From the NCBI RefSeq assembly GCF_002897375.1, contig NZ_BFAG01000013.1:1-64000 (forward strand): DNA of 64,000 nucleotides, read 5' to 3'. A program made the position numbers and the translations under genes. Below, piece by piece: positions 1 through 14,103 of this stretch; the first letter of the stretch is position 1; each line of letters starts with the position of its first letter. The notes below the pieces were generated by a model that worked only from the letters and a program-made list of their open reading frames with translations, was not told the origin of the DNA and did not search any database. The DNA comes from Deinococcus aerius (GTDB taxonomy: Bacteria > Deinococcota > Deinococci > Deinococcales > Deinococcaceae).

Positions 1-88
1 TGTCATCGTCACTTGCACCAGCTTGTCATGCGTCCCGGCGGGGCTCTTGCGAGCTTTTCCGCCTCGCCCTTTTCATCGGGCGAAGAGA

Positions 89-117
89 AATATACGGCTT
101 CCCGCCGAATCTGTCAA
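89..117 (-). promoter_or_regulatory. consensus promoter reading out of the left edge
   Basis: On the minus strand TTGACA (117-112) and TATATT (94-89) are separated by exactly 17 bp. Transcription would start near 82 and run leftwards out of the window. The transcript begins with a short GCCC/GGGC hairpin. From the ATG at 76 it could encode a basic 16-residue peptide whose stop overlaps another ATG, followed by a 6-codon ORF. I cannot identify the gene served, which lies mainly beyond position 1. Confidence 0.6.
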
Positions 118-168
118 CACCCCCCGCGCCGATCCGGCTTCCAGCGGGATGACGGGAGAAATGGCAGC

Positions 169-2046
<1,878 letters not shown>

Positions 2047-2052
2047 GAGGCG

Positions 2053-2058
2053 AGTGTA
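2053..2058 (-). promoter_or_regulatory. -10 box, leaderless start of the UbiD-family gene
   Basis: TACACT on the minus strand, 6 nt before the ATG at 2046; no Shine-Dalgarno sequence. Confidence 0.6.
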
Positions 2059-2114
2059 GGGGCCGGGGGGCGGGGCAACCGTACCCGGAGCGCCAGGCCG
2101 AGTCCCCCGCCTGT

Positions 2115-2120
2115 TACCCT
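2115..2120 (+). promoter_or_regulatory. -10 box, leaderless start of the M24 peptidase gene
   Basis: TACCCT followed by six bases and the ATG at 2127; nothing resembling a Shine-Dalgarno site fits between them. Confidence 0.6.
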
Positions 2121-2126
2121 GCCCCC

Positions 2127-3356
2127 ATGACCTCCTCCCCCACCGAACGGATGCGCGGCGCGCTGCAAGGGACCGGGCTCGACGGCTGGCTGCTCTACGA
2201 CTTTCAGGGCCTCAACCCGCACGCGCGGACCGTCCTCGGCCTGCCCGCGGGTGCCCACCTCACCCGCCGCTTTTTCGTGTGGGTGCCGCGCGAGGGTCAG
2301 GCCACGCTGCTGCACAACCACATCGAGGGGGGGACGTGGCGGACGCTCTCGGCGGGGTGGAACGTTTCCCTCCGTGCCTTCGGCTCGCACGCGGAGTTGG
2401 ACGCGGCGCTGCGCGAGGTCGTCGCCGGGAAGACGGTGGCGATGGAGTACAGCCCGAATGGGGCGGTGCCCTACGTGAGCCGGGTGGACGCTGGGACGCT
2501 GGAGCGGGTGCGCGCGGCGGGCGCGGAGGTGGTGAGCAGCGCCGACCTCCTCCAGTCGTTCCTGGTGTGGTCGGAGGAGGACCTCGCCGCCCACCGCCGG
2601 GCCGCCGCTGTCCTCATGGGGGCAAAGGACGACGCCTTCCGCCTGATGCACGAGCGGCTCCGGGCGGGCGAGACCGTCACGGAACTGGAGGTCCAGGCCG
2701 TGATCGAGCGGGCGATCCGGGAGGCGGGCATGACGAGCGGCCACCCGGTCAACGTGAGCTTCGGGGCGAATGCCGCCGACCCGCACTACGAGCCCGGGGG
2801 GGAGAAGAACGCCACCCTGAAGCCGGGCGAGTGTGTCCTGATCGACCTGTGGGCGCAGGAGCCGGGCCGCCCCTTCGCGGACGTGACCTGGGTGGGGCAC
2901 GCGGGCGAGCCGGGCCCCGAGTACCTGGACGCCTGGGAGGCGGTGCGGGGGGCGCGGGACGTGGCGCTGGCCCTGCTGCGCGAGCGGCAGGCGGCGGAGG
3001 GCTGGGGGCGCCTGCGAGGGTGGGAACTCGACCGGGCCGCGCGGGACGCGGTGGGGCCCCGGTGGGAACCCTTCTTCCTGCACCGCACCGGGCACGACCT
3101 GGGGGTGCAGCTTCACGGCTCGGGCGCGAACCTCGACGACTACGAGACGCACGACACGCGGACCCTCACGCCCGGACTGGCGGTGACGGTGGAGCCGGGC
3201 ACTTACCCCCGGGCACGCGGTTTCGGCATCCGCAGCGAGGTCAATGTCTTCCTGGCACCGGCGGGGCCGGAGGTGACCACCGACCTCCAGCGCCACCCCT
3301 TCGTGCTGGGAGCAGGCGAGTGGGAGGCTGTGCGGGCGGCGGGGTACGGGGAGTAG
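2127..3356 (+). CDS. M24-family metallopeptidase (Xaa-Pro aminopeptidase type)
   Basis: A 409-residue M24 'pita-bread' peptidase, expected to be a cytoplasmic dinuclear-metal aminopeptidase releasing N-terminal residues ahead of proline. The N-terminal creatinase-like domain spans roughly residues 1-150 and the catalytic domain 155-405. All five metal ligands can be placed: D240 (LIDLW), D252 (FADVTW), H323 (HRTGHDLG), E356 (VEPGTY) and E371 (IRSEVNVF). Proline specificity is the family default and cannot be proven from sequence. It is transcribed alone, divergent from the UbiD-family gene. Confidence 0.9.
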   Translation: MTSSPTERMRGALQGTGLDGWLLYDFQGLNPHARTVLGLPAGAHLTRRFFVWVPREGQATLLHNHIEGGTWRTLSAGWNVSLRAFGSHAELDAALREVVAGKTVAMEYSPNGAVPYVSRVDAGTLERVRAAGAEVVSSADLLQSFLVWSEEDLAAHRRAAAVLMGAKDDAFRLMHERLRAGETVTELEVQAVIERAIREAGMTSGHPVNVSFGANAADPHYEPGGEKNATLKPGECVLIDLWAQEPGRPFADVTWVGHAGEPGPEYLDAWEAVRGARDVALALLRERQAAEGWGRLRGWELDRAARDAVGPRWEPFFLHRTGHDLGVQLHGSGANLDDYETHDTRTLTPGLAVTVEPGTYPRARGFGIRSEVNVFLAPAGPEVTTDLQRHPFVLGAGEWEAVRAAGYGE

Positions 3357-3416
3357 GCAGGGCCTGAGCCCGAACGTCCCGCGCTTTCTCAAGCCTGTCT
3401 GAACCCCTTCGCCCGG

Positions 3417-3422
3417 TAGTCT
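3417..3422 (+). promoter_or_regulatory. -10 box, leaderless start of the SDR gene
   Basis: TAGTCT with a 6-nt spacer to the ATG at 3429. Confidence 0.6.
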
Positions 3423-3428
3423 GGGGGC

Positions 3429-4106
3429 ATGGCGAACCTCAGCTCCTCGACGATCATGCTTACGGGGGCGGGCGGCGCGCTGGCGACCGCTGTTGCCCAG
3501 GAACTGGAGGACGCGGGCGCGCAGCTCGTGCTCGTGGGACGCGGCGAGGCCCTGGAGCGCGCCGCCGACCGCTTTCCCGCGACCGAAGTTCTGGACCTCG
3601 ACCTGCGGGACCCCGCCAGCGTGGAGGCCCTGCGCCGGGTGAAGGTGGACGCGCTCGTGCATACGGTCGGCGCCTTCACCATGCAGGACGTGCAGAAGGC
3701 GACCGAGGAGGACCTGCGGGCGATGTTCGACACGAACATGCTGACCCTCTTTCACGCGGTGCAGGGCGTGTTGCCCCACATGCTGCGGCAGAAAGACGGC
3801 CTCATTATGGGCGTGAGCGCCGGGCAGGCGGCCCGGATGAGCGGCCCCAAGGCGGCGCTCTACACCGCCAGCAAGGCCGCCGTCGCCGCCTACGTCCTGA
3901 GCCTGCACGACGAACTCAAGGGCCGGGGCCTGCGCGGCTGCGTGCTGTACCCCATGGGCGCCATCGACACGCCGAAAAACCGCGAGGCCGGGATGGACTG
4001 GGACGACCTGATCGACCCGCGGGGCCTCGCCAAGAGCGTCGCGCATGCCCTGACGCGCCCCGACCGCGCCCACGTGACGGAGCTCAAGATTTACCCGGAC
4101 GCCTGA
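3429..4106 (+). CDS. short-chain dehydrogenase/reductase (SDR)
   Basis: A 225-residue classical-size SDR with a Rossmann fold binding NAD(P). The glycine motif is TGAGGALA (12-19), the structural Asn-like segment is DTNM (101-104), and the catalytic triad is S130, Y145 and K149 (YTASK). The usual NNAG motif reads HTVG here, a common divergence. Substrate unknown. Monocistronic, followed by an imperfect hairpin at 4122-4151. Confidence 0.85.
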   Translation: MANLSSSTIMLTGAGGALATAVAQELEDAGAQLVLVGRGEALERAADRFPATEVLDLDLRDPASVEALRRVKVDALVHTVGAFTMQDVQKATEEDLRAMFDTNMLTLFHAVQGVLPHMLRQKDGLIMGVSAGQAARMSGPKAALYTASKAAVAAYVLSLHDELKGRGLRGCVLYPMGAIDTPKNREAGMDWDDLIDPRGLAKSVAHALTRPDRAHVTELKIYPDA

Positions 4107-4121
4107 CCTCTTTCGGCCCAC

Positions 4122-4151
4122 GCCCTCCACGGATCACCGGTCCGGGAGGGC
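4122..4151 (+). terminator. possible hairpin terminator after the SDR gene
   Basis: GCCCTCC/GGAGGGC and CGGA/TCCG pair around a 7-nt loop with one bulge. The run of T expected after an intrinsic terminator is absent, so the role is uncertain. Confidence 0.35.
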
Positions 4152-4347
4152 GCTCCTTCATGCGGGTTTAATCGTTCCCCTCAACCTGATTCCGCACTGA
4201 TCCAATACAGGGGACGCCGCATAGAGGCGGGGTGAAGCGACGCTGAGGAGGTCCCCGGGCCTCCGCGTAACAGGACCGTACCCACGGCCCTGAGGCTTTC
4301 ACCCTGTCGGCCCCGTTCCTTCCTTCTCGTTCCCGGAGGTTCCACGC

Positions 4348-5328
<981 letters not shown>

Positions 5329-5339
5329 CCTTTTTCCCC

Positions 5340-5371
5340 ACACGCGCCGGGACCACTTCCCCGGCGCGTGT
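5340..5371 (+). terminator. strong hairpin between converging genes
   Basis: A perfect 12-bp stem (5340-5351 with 5360-5371) and 8-nt loop lie between two converging genes. T residues after it are few on either strand. It probably serves both transcripts. Confidence 0.6.
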
Positions 5372-5383
5372 TCTCGTGCCGTC

Positions 5384-6049
5384 CTATCCCCCCGCCACCC
5401 GCAGCAATTCCTCCAGCCCGCCCGCGAAGCCGTCCTCCAGCCGGGGCCACTCGGGGGGGAAGGGCTGCGTGCGGGTCACGTCGTTCGGCACCACGATCAC
5501 CCGGCAACCCGCGGCGACGGCGGCGGTCGCCCCGTTAAAGCTGTCCTCGACGGCCAGGCATTCCTCCGCGCGCAGGCCCAGGCGCTCGGCGGCCAGGGCG
5601 TAGAGTTCGGGGTCAGGCTTCACCCGCCGCACGTCATCCCGGGTGGCAAGGACCTCGAACAGGTCCAGCAACCTGTGCTGCTCCATCCAGCGGGTGACCC
5701 AGGCGCGGTCGCTGCTCGTGGCGAGGGCGAGGCGCAGTCCGGCGGCGCGCACCCCCTCCAGCACCGCCCGCACCCCGGGCCGCAGGTCCTGCTCGGCGAT
5801 GTCGGCCACGATGCGTTTGTGCAGCCCGGCGCGCACCTGCTCGCGGTCGGCCCGCACGTGGTCGGGCAGCCCCGCCCAGGGGTCGAAGGCGTCCCAGGTG
5901 CCCACGCCGCGCTGCCAGTCGCTCAGCGCCAGTTCGCGCCCGTGGGTGCGGTACAGCTCCTGCCAGTGCCAGAACTCGCGGGTCTCGGTGTCGAGGATGG
6001 TGCCGTCGAAGTCGAAGATCAGGGCGCGCAGGGGGACGGGAGAGGTCAT
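5384..6049 (-). CDS. HAD-superfamily phosphatase, beta-phosphoglucomutase-like
   Basis: A 221-residue HAD hydrolase. Motif I is DFDGTILDTE with nucleophile D13 and acid D15; the ATSSD stretch supplies motif II, KPDPE the motif III lysine, and VEDSFNG motif IV. The helical cap between motifs I and II places it with phosphoglycolate phosphatase and beta-phosphoglucomutase-like enzymes. The substrate cannot be read from the sequence. The start at 6049 is chosen because TACACT lies 6 nt before it; a longer in-frame extension upstream is non-coding in character. Confidence 0.85.
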   Translation of the reverse strand: MTSPVPLRALIFDFDGTILDTETREFWHWQELYRTHGRELALSDWQRGVGTWDAFDPWAGLPDHVRADREQVRAGLHKRIVADIAEQDLRPGVRAVLEGVRAAGLRLALATSSDRAWVTRWMEQHRLLDLFEVLATRDDVRRVKPDPELYALAAERLGLRAEECLAVEDSFNGATAAVAAGCRVIVVPNDVTRTQPFPPEWPRLEDGFAGGLEELLRVAGG

Positions 6050-6055
6050 GGGGGC

Positions 6056-6061
6056 AGTGTA
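6056..6061 (-). promoter_or_regulatory. -10 box, leaderless start of the HAD gene
   Basis: Minus-strand TACACT, 6 nt from the ATG at 6049. Confidence 0.6.
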
Positions 6062-6117
6062 GGGCGCCCCCGGCCTCATCCTCACTTTAGGCGGACGTTC
6101 GCCTGCGGCCCAGCCGC

Positions 6118-6123
6118 TACTCT
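6118..6123 (+). promoter_or_regulatory. -10 box, leaderless start of the DedA gene
   Basis: TACTCT, 7 nt before the ATG at 6131. It is separated by only about 55 bp from the opposing box of the HAD gene. Confidence 0.55.
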
Positions 6124-6130
6124 GGGGCGG

Positions 6131-6742
<612 letters not shown>

Positions 6743-6759
6743 ACGGGGCAGGACGGGGG

Positions 6760-6785
6760 GGGAGGCCGGGGGTCTCCCTTTCTTG
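6760..6785 (+). terminator. intrinsic terminator after the DedA gene
   Basis: An 8-bp stem (6760-6767 with 6771-6778, one G-U pair) and GGG loop are followed by TTTCTT. Confidence 0.55.
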
Positions 6786-6838
6786 ACGGCGGGGCTTACG
6801 TCAGGACATCAGCCGCGAGCGTGTAGGGTTCGGCACCC

Positions 6839-7159
6839 CTACTCGTTCTCCACCGACCGCACGCTCTCGTGGGCACCGCGCGAACTGTAGAACGCTTTGC
6901 GGACGCCCTGCACAACGGGCGAGAGCCGGGTGCGGGCCTCGTCCTCGGGCAGGCTGGCCGCGACGCCGCAGGCCACGACACGCGAGTACGGCACGTACAG
7001 CCAGGGCAGGGTGCTGCGGTCCGCAAACCGCACGTCCCGGAGCATGACGCCGTCCACATCGGAAGCCTGGGCGAGCAGGGAGACTTCGTCCGCATCCACC
7101 TGGGTGGGAGTGCCCGTCACCTGCAAGCCGCCTTCAAGAATCAACACGACTTCGTCCAT
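6839..7159 (-). CDS. small hypothetical protein
   Basis: A 106-residue protein with no family I recognise. It opens with a beta-rich stretch (EVVLILEGGLQVTG) and ends with an acidic SVRSVENE tail; there is no signal peptide or membrane segment. Codon use and GC content match the surrounding core genes. A TACAGT box lies 9 nt before the ATG. It is probably a genus-level conserved protein, which is inference only. Confidence 0.6.
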   Translation of the reverse strand: MDEVVLILEGGLQVTGTPTQVDADEVSLLAQASDVDGVMLRDVRFADRSTLPWLYVPYSRVVACGVAASLPEDEARTRLSPVVQGVRKAFYSSRGAHESVRSVENE

Positions 7160-7252
7160 ACTGCGCCCACTGTAGGCGAGGAGGCACCGACCCCGAACAG
7201 TTCAGGACAGGCCGGAGAAGGAGCGCAGCCTTAACCCTTGCTCCATCACGCC

Positions 7253-8218
7253 CTAGAACGCCCCCTCCCCGAACACCCGCCGAATGTCTGCCAGATTCCG
7301 CCCCAGGCTGAGCAGCACGAGGAGCAGCACCCGCGCCTTGTGCGCGTTCAGGAAGCTGGCCGGAATCGCCCCGGCGGCCACGAGTGTCGCGCCGCCACCG
7401 GGGTAGCCGTAGACGGGGAGGACCGGCCCGGCGTGCGTGCGGGTGGCGATCACGACGGGCCTGCCCTTCCCGGCGCTGCGCGCGACCAGCGGCAGCAGCT
7501 CGGCGGGCAGGTTGCCGGTGCCCAGCGCGGCGATCACCAGCCCGTCCGAGCGCGCGTCCGCCTCGGCGTAGCCCTCGCCCTGCCAGCCCGCGTAGGCATA
7601 GAGGATCTCGACGTGGGCGCTCACGTTCGGGGGCCGGTACACGGGCCGCGCCTCCGGCATGGCGAAGTAACGGACCTGCGCCCCCTCCCCGGTGCGGTCG
7701 ATCCGGCCAATGGGCCCCGGATACCCCCCGAAGGCGTCCACCGCGGTCGTGTGAACCTTCGTCACCGTGCGCGCGTCGAAGATGTCCCCGCCGAAGACGA
7801 CGAGCGGCCCGCGCCCCCGCGACTGCCTGTCCAGGGCGACATACGCCGCGTCGAGCAGGTTGCCCGGCCCATCCCAGGACACCTCCTCCGCGTGCCTCAT
7901 GCTGCCCGTCAGGACGACGGGCGTGCGGGTAGCGAGGAGGAGGTGGAGGAAGAAGGCCGTCTCCTCCAGTGTGTCGGTCCCGTGGGTGACGACCACCCCG
8001 TCGTGCTCGGGGGCGAGGCGCTCGATCAGGTGCGCCAGCGACAGCATGTGCGCCGGGGTGACGTGCGGGCTGGGCAGGCGGAAGGGCTGGTGGTCGCGGA
8101 CCTCCACCCCCGGCAGGCCCGGCACGCTGGGCGGCGACTGTGGGGTCACGCCCTGCCCGTGCGGGTCGGGGCGGCTGGCGATGGTGCCGCCCGTGTGGAT
8201 GACCGCGAGGCGCTTCAC
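7253..8218 (-). CDS. ansA: type I L-asparaginase
   Basis: A 321-residue asparaginase/glutaminase-family enzyme hydrolysing asparagine to aspartate and ammonia. The first catalytic motif is TGGTIA (9-14) and the second is THGTDTLEET (78-87), carrying the T, T-D and downstream Lys-type triad of the family. No signal peptide, so a cytoplasmic form is expected. The start is GTG at 8218, 10 nt after the hemC stop, so it is probably co-transcribed with hemC. The pairing with heme synthesis has no obvious metabolic logic. Confidence 0.88.
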   Translation of the reverse strand: MKRLAVIHTGGTIASRPDPHGQGVTPQSPPSVPGLPGVEVRDHQPFRLPSPHVTPAHMLSLAHLIERLAPEHDGVVVTHGTDTLEETAFFLHLLLATRTPVVLTGSMRHAEEVSWDGPGNLLDAAYVALDRQSRGRGPLVVFGGDIFDARTVTKVHTTAVDAFGGYPGPIGRIDRTGEGAQVRYFAMPEARPVYRPPNVSAHVEILYAYAGWQGEGYAEADARSDGLVIAALGTGNLPAELLPLVARSAGKGRPVVIATRTHAGPVLPVYGYPGGGATLVAAGAIPASFLNAHKARVLLLVLLSLGRNLADIRRVFGEGAF

Positions 8219-8228
8219 GGGGCGGGGT

Positions 8229-9162
<934 letters not shown>

Positions 9163-9167
9163 GGGGC

Positions 9168-9173
9168 AGTATA
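9168..9173 (-). promoter_or_regulatory. -10 box of hemC
   Basis: Minus-strand TATACT lies 9 nt before the hemC ATG at 9158, giving a leader of at most two or three nucleotides. Confidence 0.55.
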
Positions 9174-9404
9174 TACGGAGTTCCCGGTTTAGGGGCAGGC
9201 CGGGTTACAGAGGGCAGGGCAACCCCTCTGCGGTGCAGCTCTGCGAGTCCGGCCTTAGGGTCCACCTTCCCTTCAAGAGAGGCGACAGCCCCGGGTTCCT
9301 CGACCTGGATCCCCGCAAGGGGAGCTAATTGAGGGGTTAACCGCAGCCAGCCCTGCCAAAACCCGACTTTGCGCTTGCGCCGGGCCAAAAGCCTTCCCCG
9401 TGAT
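9174..9404. other. intergenic region, no supported gene
   Basis: About 230 bp between hemC and the DinB-like gene. A minus-strand open frame (9388-9146) runs through it into the hemC start, but it has no ribosome-binding site or family resemblance. I see no tRNA, riboswitch or strong terminator. Confidence 0.4.
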
Positions 9405-9959
<555 letters not shown>

Positions 9960-9966
9960 GATTGCC

Positions 9967-10995
<1,029 letters not shown>

Positions 10996-11001
10996 CCCGG
11001 C

Positions 11002-11007
11002 AGGGTA
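11002..11007 (-). promoter_or_regulatory. -10 box, leaderless start of the Dus gene
   Basis: Minus-strand TACCCT, 6 nt before the GTG at 10995. Confidence 0.55.
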
Positions 11008-11156
11008 GCGCAGGTGTACACCCCGCGCGTGAAGTTCGCCTCAAACGGCGGTAAGGAGCCAACTTACCCCCGCGGCGGGTGGAGGACGTATGCTGTCCCC
11101 AGTCCGGCTCACCCTCCAGATGTTCCAACCCCGCCCGCCGGACGGGAGGCCCTGAC

Positions 11157-11660
11157 TTGAACGTCACGCCGCTGGCGCTCCACCACGCGCCGCTGCTTCA
11201 CACGCTGTACGCCGCCGCCCCCGGGTATTTCGCCCTGCTCGGCACCCGCGTGCCCACCCCGCGCGAGGTCGAGCGCGACGTGGAAATCGCGCTTCTGGAC
11301 CCCCGCCGCCGTCTGGAGCTGCTGCACGACGGCGGCGAACTCGTGGGCAGCCTGGACTGCAAGCTCGGCTACCCCGGACCCGGCGACCTCACCATCAACC
11401 TGCTGCTGATTCGGGAAGACCGCCAGTCGCAGGGGCTGGGCGAGCAGGCCGTGCGCGACCTGGAGGCCCGCTTGCCCCCCGGCACCACCCGCATCCTGGC
11501 GAGTGTGCTGGGCGACAACCCGCGCGGCGCCCGCTTCTGGGAACGCCGGGGCTACACCTTTGCCCTCGACGCCCGCCCGGCAATGACGTGGTACGCCAAG
11601 CCGGTGGCCACCTCCGAGGTCAAGGTGGGCCTCCCGGCGCTCAGCCTCGCCAGCGACTGA
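11157..11660 (+). CDS. GNAT-family N-acetyltransferase
   Basis: A 167-residue GNAT acetyltransferase. Strand-helix motif A is seen as INLLLIREDRQSQGLGEQAV, where RQSQGLG forms the acetyl-CoA pyrophosphate loop, and ARFWERRGYTF is the usual C-terminal motif. The start is a TTG at 11157 with GGGAGG (11144-11149) at ideal distance; the upstream ATG at 11079 lacks one and would add 26 unconserved-looking residues. Acceptor unknown. Confidence 0.8.
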   Translation: MNVTPLALHHAPLLHTLYAAAPGYFALLGTRVPTPREVERDVEIALLDPRRRLELLHDGGELVGSLDCKLGYPGPGDLTINLLLIREDRQSQGLGEQAVRDLEARLPPGTTRILASVLGDNPRGARFWERRGYTFALDARPAMTWYAKPVATSEVKVGLPALSLASD

Positions 11661-11739
11661 GGAGACGGTCCAGGAGGCCGGGAAGGCCAGGCTGTCCCAC
11701 CTCTGGAAGCTGCGCTGACGGGCGAGCTTGCCGGGTGAG

Positions 11740-11793
11740 CGCCCCCTCACCCCTGGCTGCGCCAGGCCCTCTCCCACGAGGGGAGAGGGTCAG
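11740..11793 (+). repeat. degenerate copy of the GC-rich dispersed repeat
   Basis: This sequence matches the 47-bp repeat at 35521-35567 at both ends (CGCCCCCTCACCCC, then CCCTCTCCCACG and GGGAGAGGG) but has a short extra TGCGCCAGG-type segment in the middle. It sits alone in the 226-bp gap before argB with no nuclease gene beside it. Confidence 0.6.
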
Positions 11794-11874
11794 AACAGCC
11801 ACAGGGGAAGGGACACCAGAGCGTTGGGGTGGAGATCAAAGCCTGGTTCCTGGACCCCTGAACCAGCCAGCCCC

Positions 11875-11880
11875 TAGACT
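11875..11880 (+). promoter_or_regulatory. -10 box, leaderless start of argB
   Basis: TAGACT, 6 nt before the GTG at 11887. Confidence 0.6.
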
Positions 11881-11886
11881 TCCCCC

Positions 11887-12636
11887 GTGATCGTGAAATA
11901 CGGCGGGAACGCCATGAAGAGCGCGGAGCTGCGGCGGGCGGTCGCCGGGGAGATCGCGGCGCTGCGGGCCGAGGTGCCCGTCGTGGTCGTGCATGGGGGC
12001 GGGCCGGTGATCGAGCGCGAACTGGCGGGGCGCGGCATCGGGAGCGAGTTCCGGGGCGGCCTGCGCGTGACCTCGCCGGAGGCGATGGAGGTCGTCGAGA
12101 TGGCGCTTGCCGCATTGAACAAGCGGCTCAGCCAGGACGTGGGGCACGCGGTGGGCCTGATGGGCCGCGACTGCGAACTGCTGGTGGCCGAGAGCCTCGA
12201 CCCCGCGCTGGGCCGGGTGGGCCGGGTAACGGGCGTGAACGCTGGCCTGCTGAGCACGCTGCGGGGGGCGGGCCTCACTCCCGTGGTGGGCTGCGTGGCC
12301 GTGGCCCCGGACGGTGAGGCGCTCAACGTGAACGCCGACACGGCGGCGGGGGCGGTCGCCGGGGCGCTGGGCGAACCCATCGTGTTCCTGACCGACGTGG
12401 ACGGCGTGTACCGCGCCTATCCCGACCCGAAGAGCCTGGCGCCGCACCTCACCCGCGCGGAGGTCGAGGCGGGCATCCGGGACGGCTGGATCGCGGGGGG
12501 CATGATCCCCAAGGTGCGCGCGGCGCTGGAGGCGCTGGACGCCGGAGCCCCCTTCGCCGTGATCGCCAGCGGGATGAAGGCGGGCGTGCTGGCCGCCGCC
12601 GCGCGGGGGGAGGCGGGCACGCGGATCACACCTTGA
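11887..12636 (+). CDS. argB: acetylglutamate kinase
   Basis: A 249-residue amino-acid kinase phosphorylating N-acetylglutamate, the second step of arginine synthesis. The glycine-rich phosphate loop [12 protein letters not shown], the substrate loop NVNADTAAG and the C-terminal GGMIPKV are all typical. The start is GTG, giving [10 protein letters not shown] directly, so the usual extra N-terminal residues are missing; the short N-terminus argues against the arginine-sensitive form that carries an N-terminal helix. No other arg gene is nearby. It converges on the next gene with a 3-bp gap. Confidence 0.93.
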   Translation: MIVKYGGNAMKSAELRRAVAGEIAALRAEVPVVVVHGGGPVIERELAGRGIGSEFRGGLRVTSPEAMEVVEMALAALNKRLSQDVGHAVGLMGRDCELLVAESLDPALGRVGRVTGVNAGLLSTLRGAGLTPVVGCVAVAPDGEALNVNADTAAGAVAGALGEPIVFLTDVDGVYRAYPDPKSLAPHLTRAEVEAGIRDGWIAGGMIPKVRAALEALDAGAPFAVIASGMKAGVLAAAARGEAGTRITP

Positions 12637-12639
12637 CCC

Positions 12640-13200
12640 CTACCTCGTCACGCTGAACAGCAGGGTATTGCGGAGCTGCCCGGGGTCGTCCGCCGCCACG
12701 TCGTCGTTTCTCAGCAAGGCGTCCAGGGTGTAACCCAGGGTGCGGGGGATCCGGGCGCTGCGCTCGTTGCGGCGGTCACAGCGAACCTCGATGCGGCGAA
12801 GGCCCAGCGTCTCCAGGCCCACCTCCGTCAGGGTCCTCGCCACCTCGGTCGCGTAGCCCTGCCCGGTATGCGCCGTGGCGATCCAGTACCCGATCTCCCC
12901 CTTCGGCACCCGCCAGTCGAGGGCGTGGTAGCCGCTGCTGCCCATCAGTTCCGTGCCCTCCGCGTTCCAGACGTGGTAGCGCAGGGTCTCCCGCCGCTCG
13001 AACCTCTGCGCCGCCTCCGTGAGGTTCTGGACCGTGCCGGGCAGGTCCAGGGGGTCGTGCGCCCAGACCATCCAGCGCCGTAATTCGGGGAGCGAGGTCT
13101 GGACGGCGGTATGCAGGGCGGGGGCGTCCTCGGGCCGAGGCGCGCGGAGGAGCAGGCGGGGCGTGCGAAGTTCAGGGGGAACCTGGGGCAGGGCCGTCAT
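12640..13200 (-). CDS. GNAT acetyltransferase, RimJ/RimL type
   Basis: A 186-residue acetyltransferase of the ribosomal-protein-alanine type. The opening [17 protein letters not shown] is characteristic, followed by [22 protein letters not shown], in which TGQGYA is the acetyl-CoA loop, and [16 protein letters not shown]. Family members acetylate protein N-termini, antibiotics or amino acids; the target here is not apparent. Confidence 0.85.
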   Translation of the reverse strand: MTALPQVPPELRTPRLLLRAPRPEDAPALHTAVQTSLPELRRWMVWAHDPLDLPGTVQNLTEAAQRFERRETLRYHVWNAEGTELMGSSGYHALDWRVPKGEIGYWIATAHTGQGYATEVARTLTEVGLETLGLRRIEVRCDRRNERSARIPRTLGYTLDALLRNDDVAADDPGQLRNTLLFSVTR

Positions 13201-13206
13201 GGGGGC

Positions 13207-13212
13207 AGGGTA
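13207..13212 (-). promoter_or_regulatory. -10 box, leaderless start of the RimJ/RimL-type gene
   Basis: Minus-strand TACCCT with 6 nt to the ATG at 13200. Confidence 0.6.
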
Positions 13213-13230
13213 CCCGCTGCCCCCTCCGCC

Positions 13231-14064
13231 TCAGGCGCCAAGCCCCGTGGGGAGCAGCAGGTGGTCGCGGCGGTAGGCGACCTGGAATCCCGCGCGGCGC
13301 ATGTTGTGCTCGCTGGGATTGGGCTTGTCGGGCAGGTCCTCGGCGACCTGGGTGAAGACGGTGTGCGCCCCAGCACGGGCGGCGTCGGTGACCCGGCGGG
13401 CCACCAGGGCGAGTTGCGCCCCGCGCCGCCTCCAGTCGGGCAGGGTGGTGGCGTTGCCCAGCCAGGCGTACCCGCCTTGCAGGTGCAGGCTGGCGGAGGC
13501 GACGGGCACGCCCCCGTCCCAGGCGAGATAGTGGGTCCAGCCCGCCCGGCCCAGCACGCCGCGCCCCATCGCCATCAGGTCGGGGGGCATTGAGAATCCC
13601 CGGCCCATCACGTCCAGGAAGGTGCCCGTCTCCTCCGGCCCGACCTCCCGCAGGTCCAGGCCGGGAGCCGGGCTGTTCCAGGGGGTGGCCTCGCGCCAGA
13701 GCTGCATCCAGGCCCGGGTCGGCTGCGCCCCACGTTCCAGCAGCCGCCCGCGCAGGTCGCCAGGCTGGGCGCCGGGAACAACCCCGACCATCAGCCGCGT
13801 CAGCCCGTGGGCGCGGCCCGCCGCCTGAAGCTCGTCCAGGTCGGCCCCCGTGGCCGGTCGCTCCACACCCAGGCTCAGGGTGCGGTTGAAGTCCATGACC
13901 TGCGGGTAGTGGCCCAGGGTCAGGAGCGCCCCACCCGCCACGTCCGCGAGCGTCAGGCCCAGGACCGCCCGCTCGGCCTCGGGAACGCTGCCCACCAGGC
14001 CCTCCAGGACCAGCCGCTCCTGACGCTCCAGGCTCCGGGGTGAAAGGTCGCGGTGATGGGTCAT
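13231..14064 (-). CDS. GNAT-family acetyltransferase, two-domain
   Basis: A 277-residue protein. Its C-terminal half has GNAT features: AWLGNATTLPDWRRRGAQLAL contains the RRRGAQ acetyl-CoA loop, and EHNMRRAGFQVAYRRD closes the fold. The N-terminal half (1-130) is a degenerate GNAT-like or unknown domain, a layout also seen in the protein at 46799-47548. The start at 14064 is supported by TACGCT 5 nt upstream. Acceptor unknown. Confidence 0.75.
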   Translation of the reverse strand: MTHHRDLSPRSLERQERLVLEGLVGSVPEAERAVLGLTLADVAGGALLTLGHYPQVMDFNRTLSLGVERPATGADLDELQAAGRAHGLTRLMVGVVPGAQPGDLRGRLLERGAQPTRAWMQLWREATPWNSPAPGLDLREVGPEETGTFLDVMGRGFSMPPDLMAMGRGVLGRAGWTHYLAWDGGVPVASASLHLQGGYAWLGNATTLPDWRRRGAQLALVARRVTDAARAGAHTVFTQVAEDLPDKPNPSEHNMRRAGFQVAYRRDHLLLPTGLGA

Positions 14065-14069
14065 GCCCG

Positions 14070-14075
14070 AGCGTA
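14070..14075 (-). promoter_or_regulatory. -10 box, leaderless start of the two-domain GNAT gene
   Basis: Minus-strand TACGCT, 5 nt before the ATG at 14064. Confidence 0.5.
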
Positions 14076-14103
14076 CACCCACCCGGCCCGGCGGCCCCGA
14101 GGG

